Origin: Caryophanales bacterium UBA6985
GTDB taxonomy: Bacteria; Bacillota_I; Bacilli_A; RF39; UBA660
Direction of reading: 5' to 3'
Assembly (NCBI GenBank): GCA_002450035.1
Contig: DJYF01000043.1
Location: forward strand, 1-64,000
DNA: 64,000 bases
Positions 1-7,076 of the stretch are shown one piece after another (the stretch's first letter is position 1; every line of letters begins with the position of its first letter). The position numbers and the translations under genes are program-made. The notes under the pieces were generated by a model. It was not told the DNA's origin. It was given only the letters and a program-made list of their open reading frames with translations, and ran no database searches.

Positions 1-63
1 GGAGGAATGAGGGGAGAGGGGGAAAACGCTTTTCCTCCCGCAATCTTCCGGTTATGGAAACAA
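1..63. other. GC-rich stretch, unassigned
   Basis: Much richer in G and C than the rest of the window. It can form a hairpin (GGGAGGAAAA against TTTTCCCCC on the minus strand, with one mismatch). It lies just downstream of the tRNA-Ser terminator in minus-strand reading and may be the edge of another structured RNA that continues outside the window. I looked for the SRP RNA core (GGTCAGG...GGAAGGAAGCAGC) on both strands and did not find it. No coding potential is evident. Confidence 0.3.
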
Positions 64-98
64 GGAAAAACCCACGGAGGAACGAATCCTTCGTGGGT
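64..98 (-). terminator. Terminator of tRNA-Ser
   Basis: In minus-strand reading the arms CCCACGAAGGA and TTCCTCCGTGGG flank a TTCG loop, followed by TTTTT. It starts about 10 bases after the tRNA 3' end. Confidence 0.8.
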
Positions 99-107
99 TA
101 TCTGCTC

Positions 108-196
108 CGGAGAAGGAGAGATTTGAACTCTCGCGCCGGTTATCCCGACCTACACCCTTAGCAGGGGCGCCTCTTCAGCCTCTTGAGTACTACTCC
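108..196 (-). tRNA. tRNA-Ser (anticodon GCU)
   Basis: The minus strand folds as a class II tRNA. The acceptor stem is GGAGTAG/CTTCTCC (one mismatch), the anticodon loop is CTGCTAA on a CGCCC/GGGTG stem, and the T-arm is GAGAG-TTCAAAT-CTCTC. The long variable arm (GTCGG/CCGGC) is typical of Ser tRNAs. Anticodon GCT reads AGC/AGU codons. CCA is not encoded, so the tail must be added by nucleotidyltransferase. Promoter and terminator are both visible, so it is a monocistronic unit. Confidence 0.93.
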
Positions 197-210
197 ATGC
201 CAACAAAAAA

Positions 211-240
211 ATTATAACAAAAAGTAAGTTGAGGTGTCAA
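211..240 (-). promoter_or_regulatory. Promoter of tRNA-Ser
   Basis: Minus strand: consensus -35 TTGACA (complement of 235-240), 18-base spacer, consensus -10 TATAAT (complement of 211-216). The -10 ends 15 bases before the tRNA 5' end. Confidence 0.8.
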
Positions 241-319
241 TATAAACTTAATGTAAAAGGTTTTAATTTTCTTTATAAAAAAAGTATAATATGTTATATA
301 TATTTATGAGGTAACTAAC

Positions 320-1378
320 ATGAATGACAAAGAACAAAATAAGAAAAATGATATAGATTATGATTTAGTAACTGATTTAAAAAAAGCTAAAGTAAAAGAC
401 GTTAAACCAGATATTATTTCTAAAGAAGAAGCAGAAAAAATAGTTGAGAATTTACAAATGAAAGTTATTTCCAAAAACAACGCTAAAAGAAAACTAAAAA
501 ATTTTATTTTCTTAATTGTTTTTATTATTCTTTTAATAGGTATGTATTTTATGTATATAAGATTTATTAAACCTACTATTGGTAACTCTAAAAACAATGG
601 TCAAGTAGATGAACCTATTAATGAAATAACTACATTAGATAAACTAAGATCTCTTGGTTACACTGAAAAAGAACTTGCAAGTAGAAGTACATTTGATCAT
701 GGTATTGAACTTGTTGAATATTCAGGAGAAGAGAGTAATAAATATACTAAAGATAATAAAGAGTATGAACTTATACTAAATGGAGGAGTATATTCCATAA
801 AAGGAGTTGATACTAAAGAACTTCTAACAGGAGTAACTTATATTAGTCCTTTAAAAGTATTTTCTAATAGTGTTTATCAATTTGCTATAAATGAGAATAA
901 TGAAATATATCTATTTAAAAATAGTTTAGTAGACGAGGAAGAATATACTTTTAGTAAAGTAAACACTTTAACTAATTATGTTAAACTATATACTTATTCA
1001 ACAAAGAATAATATTTATTTCTTCTATAAAAATACGAGTGATGAATATATCTTCTTAGCAAGTAATATAGATAATCTTGAACCATTTACTTTAAAAGATA
1101 TTGATTCTATTGCTTATATTAAACCTACATCTAATCTAGTTATATATAAAGATAAAACTATAACTATAAGAGGTGAAAAAGAAATAGATGGGGCAAGAGC
1201 TCTAATAGTAAAAGATGATGAAATTAATACTGTTATTACTGTTAACATGCATGCAATAACAGGGTTATCACCAAGTGCTAATAAAATAGTAAAAGTACTT
1301 ATTAAGGATGAATCTGTAGCACTTTTATATGATGATAATCAATATAAAGAATATTTATATCATGAATTAATCAATTAA
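320..1378 (+). CDS. Single-pass membrane protein of unknown function
   Basis: 352 residues, not recognised as a known family. The first ~60 residues are charged and Lys/Asp-rich and should be cytoplasmic. One hydrophobic helix follows at about 60-82 (FIFLIVFIILLIGMYFMYI), then a ~265-residue domain rich in Tyr, Asn and Thr that is probably outside the cell. No lipobox or sortase motif. The start is supported by GAGGT eight bases upstream; a TATAAT -10 lies at 285-290. It is transcribed alone and converges on the DHH phosphoesterase, sharing its terminator. Confidence 0.75.
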   Translation: MNDKEQNKKNDIDYDLVTDLKKAKVKDVKPDIISKEEAEKIVENLQMKVISKNNAKRKLKNFIFLIVFIILLIGMYFMYIRFIKPTIGNSKNNGQVDEPINEITTLDKLRSLGYTEKELASRSTFDHGIELVEYSGEESNKYTKDNKEYELILNGGVYSIKGVDTKELLTGVTYISPLKVFSNSVYQFAINENNEIYLFKNSLVDEEEYTFSKVNTLTNYVKLYTYSTKNNIYFFYKNTSDEYIFLASNIDNLEPFTLKDIDSIAYIKPTSNLVIYKDKTITIRGEKEIDGARALIVKDDEINTVITVNMHAITGLSPSANKIVKVLIKDESVALLYDDNQYKEYLYHELIN

Positions 1379-1408
1379 AAAAAGGCAAGAATTATTCTGC
1401 CTTTTTTT
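1378..1408. terminator. Bidirectional terminator
   Basis: AAAAAGGCA and TGCCTTTTT arms, extended inward by AGAAT/ATTCT with a one-base bulge. It is A-rich on the left and T-rich on the right, so it can serve both convergent genes. The stop codon of the DHH gene lies inside the stem. Confidence 0.8.
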
Positions 1409-2321
1409 CTTCTTCTATCTTTTCTACATCTTTAAAGTATGCTTTAACAATTTTATCTCGATCTTCATCACTGAATCTAGAACCACTTGCGAGTCTATGA
1501 CCTCCGCCTCCATAGGTAGAAGCAAATTCAGATACACTTACATCATCTCTCATAGCTCTATAACTTATTCTTGAAGATGCATCAATTAATATAATAAACT
1601 CTAACTCAGGGTGATTAATTGATAACACATTTCCTAAGTCACTTTTATAACGTTCTGCAAATACAACTCCAACATCATGTCCATCTATTTTATAATGTAC
1701 AAGTTTTTCACTTCTGTTATCTATATATCTTTGTTCTTCTTGAGTTTTAAGTTTATTATATCTTTTTTCAAAAGAAGTAAACTTAAATTCATCATTCTTT
1801 TTTAATCTTCTAGTAATTGTTTTAATAAATTCTTTACTACCATATACACTTTTTAAATTATCTATTTCTCTTGGTATATCACTTGTAAAAGTAAATGTAT
1901 CAAGTTCTCTTACATAATTAACATATTCTTTTATAATTGGTTTATCTAGTTCTTTATATTTCTTTTTTAAATATAAATAGAAAAGTTCTGTACCACATGT
2001 TTTAACACCATTAATATCAACTCTTACATCTACATATTCATATTTGTTTGCAAATAGGTGAGTTTCATGATGATCAAATACTTTTACATTTAATTTTAAA
2101 TTTTCTATATCATCATATATTTCTTGAGGAATTGTTAAGTCTGTTATAAATATTTCTTCGTACTTTTCAAAACCTTCATTTTTTAATTCTTCCCACATAG
2201 TAGGTATATCATGTATTTCTACACTTTTATATTCAAACTTAATACCTACTAGATTAAGAAGAATAATAGGTGATATACCATCTAAATCTGTATGAGTAAT
2301 TAATAATGTTTTCTTTTTCAT
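1392..2321 (-). CDS. DHH family phosphoesterase
   Basis: 309 residues, soluble. The N-terminal DHH domain shows HTDLDGIS (residues ~10-17), an Asp in the ITDLT segment and the namesake VFDHHETH near 80. The C-terminal DHHA1 domain shows YGGGGHRLASGSRF near 270-285. Known members of this superfamily hydrolyse phosphodiesters in short oligonucleotides or cyclic dinucleotides (NrnA, NrnB, GdpP); the exact substrate cannot be told here. A strong AGGAGG precedes the start. It lies one base downstream of the lipoprotein gene and is probably cotranscribed with it. Confidence 0.85.
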   Translation of the reverse strand: MKKKTLLITHTDLDGISPIILLNLVGIKFEYKSVEIHDIPTMWEELKNEGFEKYEEIFITDLTIPQEIYDDIENLKLNVKVFDHHETHLFANKYEYVDVRVDINGVKTCGTELFYLYLKKKYKELDKPIIKEYVNYVRELDTFTFTSDIPREIDNLKSVYGSKEFIKTITRRLKKNDEFKFTSFEKRYNKLKTQEEQRYIDNRSEKLVHYKIDGHDVGVVFAERYKSDLGNVLSINHPELEFIILIDASSRISYRAMRDDVSVSEFASTYGGGGHRLASGSRFSDEDRDKIVKAYFKDVEKIEEEKKAE

Positions 2322-2322
2322 T

Positions 2323-3228
2323 CTAGTAAACCTCCTGTTTTAATAATTCTACAAAGTCTTCCATGATAGATTTATAACTAATACCATTGTTGATTTCATC
2401 ATCATCTAAATTAGCAAGTGAGTTAATTACTACTTTAGTTGCTCCATTATTTACAAGGTTTTTAACTTTTTCAGTTTCTTCGTCTCCTTCAAGCATGAAT
2501 ATATATTTAATATTTTTATTTTTAACTTCACTTAAAGCTTTATTATAATCAGCTGATGTATATTCTTCAGACTTATCATCTATTGAGTAAACTTTATAAC
2601 CATATTTATTTTCTAAGAATTTAAATGCATTATTAGTAACAACTATTTGACTATCAGATGCATTTTCTTTAACCATTTTAAGTTCAGCATCAAATGTAGA
2701 AATAATTAATTTTAAATCTTCAAACTTCTCATCTATATCTTTTAATATAACTGTTGAATTAATATAACTTTCTAAATCATCTTTAATATTTTGAGTAACC
2801 ATTAAATAGTTACCTGGATTAAACCATATTTCATCTTCAGAATAAATAGAACAATCTTTATTTTCTTTATTCTTTATACATAAACCCTTAGAAATATCTA
2901 TAAGCTTTATATTTTTATTATTATTTAAAAATGTAATAGCTAAATCTCCTTCTTTAGAAAGTCCATTATAAATAAGCATATTACTCTTTGAATATTCTTT
3001 GGCCTTTTTATCAGTTATTTTATATTTATCTACATCAACACCATTTGGATAAACAGATGTAATAGTAGAGTAATCACTATAAAGCATATTTATTGCATAT
3101 GTAATAGGATACTTTGTAGTAACTATATCAATTTCCTCCATAGTGTCTCCTTTAAAACACCCTGTTAAGCATGTAATACCAAGTACACCAACAGCACTTA
3201 ATTTCACTAATTTATTAAAAAACTTCAT
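2323..3228 (-). CDS. ZnuA/TroA-like lipoprotein with degenerate metal site
   Basis: 301 residues. The signal peptide ends in lipobox LTGC (Cys24), so this is a membrane-anchored lipoprotein. The body follows cluster A-I metal-binding proteins: YPNGVD near 60-65, LIYNGLSKE near 85-93, WFNP near 135 and AFKFLENKYG near 201. The three His ligands of that family appear replaced: Asp67 in the position of the DPH His, Glu133 before IWFNP, and Asn199 before NAF. No permease or ATPase is adjacent; the downstream partner is a DHH phosphoesterase. It may bind another ligand or have lost transport function. The start has an AAGGGAG site. Confidence 0.8.
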   Translation of the reverse strand: MKFFNKLVKLSAVGVLGITCLTGCFKGDTMEEIDIVTTKYPITYAINMLYSDYSTITSVYPNGVDVDKYKITDKKAKEYSKSNMLIYNGLSKEGDLAITFLNNNKNIKLIDISKGLCIKNKENKDCSIYSEDEIWFNPGNYLMVTQNIKDDLESYINSTVILKDIDEKFEDLKLIISTFDAELKMVKENASDSQIVVTNNAFKFLENKYGYKVYSIDDKSEEYTSADYNKALSEVKNKNIKYIFMLEGDEETEKVKNLVNNGATKVVINSLANLDDDEINNGISYKSIMEDFVELLKQEVY

Positions 3229-3258
3229 TAATAGTTTTCTCCCTTCAAATACACTTAA

Positions 3259-3287
3259 AATATACCATTTTACTGGTTTTTTGTAAA
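3259..3287 (-). promoter_or_regulatory. Promoter of lipoprotein-DHH operon
   Basis: Minus strand: -35 TTTACA, 17-base spacer ending in TGG, then -10 TATATT (an extended -10). It drives the unit leftward; rnc is divergent. Confidence 0.6.
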
Positions 3288-3340
3288 TTGTAACTAGAAT
3301 AAAAGTACTATATCCTGTATAATTAGAAAAGGTGATTATT

Positions 3341-3982
3341 ATGAAATTTTTAAGTGATCTTGGAATTGAAGTAAAAAATGAAAACCTACTAATGGAAGCT
3401 TTAACTCATTCTTCTTATGCAAATGAACATGAGCACACTAAATTCTATGAAAGATTAGAATTCTTAGGAGATGCAGTTCTTCAACTTGCATCCTCTGATT
3501 ATTTTTATAAGAAGTTTGATTTGAACGAAGGACAAATGTCTAAAACACGTGCATCATACGTATGTGAAAATGCACTTTATGAATATTCTAATAAAATAGG
3601 ATTAACTCCAAATATAAGAGTAGGAAATGGAACTGAAAAAACTCCTTCAATAGTAGCAGACTGCTTTGAAAGTGTTCTAGCAGTTATTTACTTAGAACAC
3701 GGTTTTAGTGTTGCTAAAAAATATGTACTAGGTATTATTGCTCCATATGTTGAAGAAGGAGTTAAGTTTATTACAGACTATAAGTCTTACTTACAAGAAA
3801 TGGTACAACCTGAAAGAACAACTATCGAGTATGTAGTAACTAACGAGGAAGGTCCTGCTAATGATAAAACATTTACTATGGATGTTTTAATAGATGGAAT
3901 TCGTTATGGAACTGGAATAGGTAAATCTAAGAAAAGTGCCGAACAAAATGCAGCAAAAGATGCAATTGGAAAAATTGCTTAA
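3341..3982 (+). CDS. rnc: Ribonuclease III
   Basis: 213 residues from ATG 3341, a little shorter than many homologues. It cleaves double-stranded RNA in rRNA and mRNA processing. The catalytic signature ERLEFLGDAVL and the second acidic cluster DCFES near 110-115 are intact. A C-terminal dsRNA-binding domain (about 145-210) ends in GIGKSKKSAEQNAAKDA. A GTG at 3332 is in frame, but it lies within the AAGGTGA Shine-Dalgarno that serves ATG 3341 at 5-base spacing, so the later start is preferred. A TATAAT lies at 3318-3323. smc follows after 12 bases, the usual Firmicutes rnc-smc order. Confidence 0.95.
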   Translation: MKFLSDLGIEVKNENLLMEALTHSSYANEHEHTKFYERLEFLGDAVLQLASSDYFYKKFDLNEGQMSKTRASYVCENALYEYSNKIGLTPNIRVGNGTEKTPSIVADCFESVLAVIYLEHGFSVAKKYVLGIIAPYVEEGVKFITDYKSYLQEMVQPERTTIEYVVTNEEGPANDKTFTMDVLIDGIRYGTGIGKSKKSAEQNAAKDAIGKIA

Positions 3983-3994
3983 GGGTGTGATAAC

Positions 3995-6940
3995 GTGAAG
4001 TTAATAAGTATAGAAGCACATGGTTTTAAATCGTTTGCTGATAAGATGGAAATAGCAGTAAATGATGGTATTACTTGTGTAGTAGGTCCAAATGGATCGG
4101 GTAAAAGTAATATAGTAGATGCAATACGTTGGGTATTAGGTGAGTCTTCCCTAAAAGAAATAAGAGGAGGAGACACATCAACTGATGTAATATTTCAAGG
4201 TTCAGCCACAAGAAAAGCAGAAACTCGTGCCTGGGTTTCTCTTACATTTGATAATACAGATCATTATTTAGCAACAGAACTAGAAACTGTAGAAATAAAA
4301 AGAGAAATATATAAAACCGGAGAAAATGAGTATTATATTAATAATGCTAAATGCCGTAAGAAAGATATTACAGATTTATTCTTAGATTCAGGTACTAATC
4401 CAGATTCTTACTCAATAATTGGTCAAGGTAAAATTCAAGAAATACTTAAAGGTAGACCACAAGATAGACGTGCAATTATTGATGAAGCAGCAGGAGTACT
4501 AAAATATAAGAAAAGAAAAGAAGATAGTCTAAGAAAATTAGAAAATACTAAAGATAATATAGAAAAAATAGACTTAGTTATAAAAGAACTTATGGTTTCT
4601 CTTGAACCATTAAGATTAGAATCTATCGAAGCAAAAAAATATGTAGAATATAAAGAAGAATTAAAAGGTATTGAAATAGCTTTACTTGCTAAAGACATTA
4701 GAACTATTAATGATGAATATGTTATTAGTAAAGATAAACTAAAAGTACTTAATGAAGAACTTTTAAAATTAGAAGGAACAAGTAATATAGATTCTTCTAA
4801 AATAGAAAAGTTAAAAAATAAACTAAGTAAGCTAGATGAAGAAATAAGTGAGGTACAAGATTCACTTATGTCTATTACAAGAGATATCTCTAGTCTTGAA
4901 ACCAAGAAACAAGTATTATCTGAAAGAAAGAAATATGAAGTTGATGATCAAAAGTTAGAAAACAATATCTTAGCTTTAAAAGAACAAGAAGTAGATTTAA
5001 AAAAGAATATAAATGCTTTGAAAGCAAATGTAGAATTGCTTAAAAGTGAACTTGCTAAGAATGAAGAAACATTAAATAAAAGTGAAACAGAATATAAAAC
5101 ACAAATAGCTAAAAGAGAAGTAGTAAGTGAAGACTTAAATAAAAAGAATAGAGAACTGCTTATCTTAAAAAATAAGATTGAAATGCTAGAAGCAGATATA
5201 GCAAATGACGTAGGTGTTCCTTATGCTGCTAAAAGTGTTATAGCTAATCCTAAATTAAAAGGTATTCATAATGTACTTTGTAAGTTATTTGAAACTAAGA
5301 ATGAATATATTAATGCTATAAATGTGTCGTTAGGCGCAAACACTAATGTAGTAGTGGTTGATGATACTACATCAGCAACTAATGCTATTGATTTCTTAAA
5401 AGAAAATAACTTAGGAAGACTTACATTCTTCCCAATAAGTGTTATTAAACCAAGATATGTTGATCCTGATACACTTGATATTGCCAAAAGTGTTCCAGGT
5501 TTTATCGGGGTAGCATCATCTCTTGTTACAACTGATAAATTATATAGTTCTATTATTGATAATCAACTAGGTAATATTTTAGTAGTAGATAACATGGATA
5601 CTATGAAGAATCTTGGTAACAAGATTAAACATAGATATAGAATAGTTACATTAGATGGTGAGATACTTCATACAGGTGGAGCACTAACAGGTGGTAAACT
5701 TAATTCTAAACAAACAAGTATAATTACTAATAAACTTACATTAGAAAAATATAAAAAAGATTTAAGTATTCTTAATAATGAAATTAAGTTACTAGATAAT
5801 CATTTAAATGAGTTAAATGGAGATATTAAAATACTTGAACCAAGTCTTGTGTCAAAGAGAAGCGAACTAAGTGCTGCTCGTGCAGTAATAGAAATGAAGA
5901 ATAATGAAATAAATGATGTAACATCTAGATTAGATTCTATTACATCTGAAATAAAAGGAACTAATAATGTTCTTAAAAATGAAGTAGATAAAGAACTAGA
6001 TAAAGTACTTAATGACTTAGTTAAAACTTCAAAAGAAAAAGAAGAAATTAGTAATAAACTTGTTCTTCTTAAGACAGAAAGAAATGAACTTTCAAGTGAA
6101 ATTGAAGAAATTGAACTAATAAGCAAGAAACAAAATTCTGAGTTTAACAAAAAACAAAATGAAGCTCATGAATTAGAAGTTGAAATATCTAAGATGGATG
6201 TTAAACTTGATAGTTATTTAAATAAGTTAAGTGAAGAATATGAAATGACTTATGAAAGAGCTAGTCAAGAATATACTCTTGAATTAGATGAAACTGTTGC
6301 TAGAAGCAAAGTTAATAGTCTTAAACGTAGTATTAATGAATTAGGTGAAGTTAATATTGGTTCTATTAAAGAGTATGAAAGAGTAAATGAAAGATATACA
6401 TTCCTTGCAACTCAAAGAGAAGATCTTGAAAGAGCAAGTGCCGATTTACTCGAAATCATTACAGACTTAGATACAACAATGATTGAAAGATTTGAGAGTA
6501 CATTTGCTAAGGTTAATGAAGAGTTTGGTAAAACATTTAGGGAACTATTTAAAGGTGGTAAGGCAACTTTAATACTTACTGATCCAGATGACTTACTAAA
6601 TACTGGTGTAGATTTAAGTGCATGTCCTCCAGGAAAGAGTCTTAAGAATATGACAGCTTTATCTGGTGGAGAAATGACTCTTACTGCTATTGCCTTACTA
6701 TTTAGTATATTAAATATAAGAATAGTACCTTTCTGTGTACTTGACGAGGTAGAAGCAGCGCTTGATGATGCTAACGTAACTGCCTTTGGTGAATATATAG
6801 AACATTATAGAAATAAATCTCAATTTATAGTTATTACACATAAGAAGAAGACCATGGAATATGCCGATACTTTATATGGTATTACAATGCAAGAAAGTGG
6901 TGTATCTAAACTAGTAAGTGTAAGACTAGAAGATAGATAA
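3995..6940 (+). CDS. smc: Chromosome segregation protein SMC
   Basis: 981 residues, starting at GTG behind AAGGGTGTGA. It forms the ATPase core of the condensin that compacts and segregates the chromosome. Walker A is GPNGSGKS (31-38). Two long coiled-coil arms (about 170-390 and 575-820) flank a hinge at roughly 400-560. The C-terminal head has the ABC signature ALSGGEM and Walker B VLDEVEAALD. Typical Bacillus SMC is nearly 1,190 residues, so the arms are about 200 residues shorter, as also seen in reduced-genome relatives. scpA and scpB are not in this window, and ftsY, often next, is absent here. Confidence 0.95.
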   Translation: MKLISIEAHGFKSFADKMEIAVNDGITCVVGPNGSGKSNIVDAIRWVLGESSLKEIRGGDTSTDVIFQGSATRKAETRAWVSLTFDNTDHYLATELETVEIKREIYKTGENEYYINNAKCRKKDITDLFLDSGTNPDSYSIIGQGKIQEILKGRPQDRRAIIDEAAGVLKYKKRKEDSLRKLENTKDNIEKIDLVIKELMVSLEPLRLESIEAKKYVEYKEELKGIEIALLAKDIRTINDEYVISKDKLKVLNEELLKLEGTSNIDSSKIEKLKNKLSKLDEEISEVQDSLMSITRDISSLETKKQVLSERKKYEVDDQKLENNILALKEQEVDLKKNINALKANVELLKSELAKNEETLNKSETEYKTQIAKREVVSEDLNKKNRELLILKNKIEMLEADIANDVGVPYAAKSVIANPKLKGIHNVLCKLFETKNEYINAINVSLGANTNVVVVDDTTSATNAIDFLKENNLGRLTFFPISVIKPRYVDPDTLDIAKSVPGFIGVASSLVTTDKLYSSIIDNQLGNILVVDNMDTMKNLGNKIKHRYRIVTLDGEILHTGGALTGGKLNSKQTSIITNKLTLEKYKKDLSILNNEIKLLDNHLNELNGDIKILEPSLVSKRSELSAARAVIEMKNNEINDVTSRLDSITSEIKGTNNVLKNEVDKELDKVLNDLVKTSKEKEEISNKLVLLKTERNELSSEIEEIELISKKQNSEFNKKQNEAHELEVEISKMDVKLDSYLNKLSEEYEMTYERASQEYTLELDETVARSKVNSLKRSINELGEVNIGSIKEYERVNERYTFLATQREDLERASADLLEIITDLDTTMIERFESTFAKVNEEFGKTFRELFKGGKATLILTDPDDLLNTGVDLSACPPGKSLKNMTALSGGEMTLTAIALLFSILNIRIVPFCVLDEVEAALDDANVTAFGEYIEHYRNKSQFIVITHKKKTMEYADTLYGITMQESGVSKLVSVRLEDR

Positions 6941-7015
6941 AAAAATATGTATAAATATATATACAAATAAATATAAAGATGTTAAAATTATTTTAAGAAT
7001 ATGTCTACATTTTAG

Positions 7016-7044
7016 TTGACATCGTATTCGAGCATGATTATCAT
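7016..7044 (+). promoter_or_regulatory. Strong promoter of the 959-aa protein gene
   Basis: Perfect -35 TTGACA (7016-7021), 17-base spacer, -10 TATCAT (7039-7044). The -10 lies inside the palindrome 7033-7051. Confidence 0.7.
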
Positions 7045-7051
7045 AATCATG
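7033..7051. promoter_or_regulatory. Perfect palindrome over the -10, candidate operator
   Basis: CATGATTAT-C-ATAATCATG is a perfect 9-1-9 inverted repeat. Its 7-1-7 core TGATTAT-n-ATAATCA has the layout of Fur-family sites but not the usual Fur sequence. Its position on the -10 fits a repressor site. The regulator is unknown. Confidence 0.55.
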
Positions 7052-7076
7052 TTAAATATGTTTGGAGGAAAAGAAA

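Noticed and set aside
1..100. SRP (4.5S/scRNA) gene next to tRNA-Ser
   Set aside because: CTCCCGCAA and the neighbourhood are suggestive, but the conserved GGTCAGG and GGAAGGAAGCAGC core is absent on both strands.
4435..4905. 156-codon antisense frame inside smc
   Set aside because: Ser/Leu-rich translation typical of the reverse of Glu/Lys coiled coil; no ribosome site.
7033..7051. Classical Fur or PerR box
   Set aside because: It has 7-1-7 symmetry, but TGATTAT differs from TGATAAT and TTATAAT, so I left the regulator unnamed.
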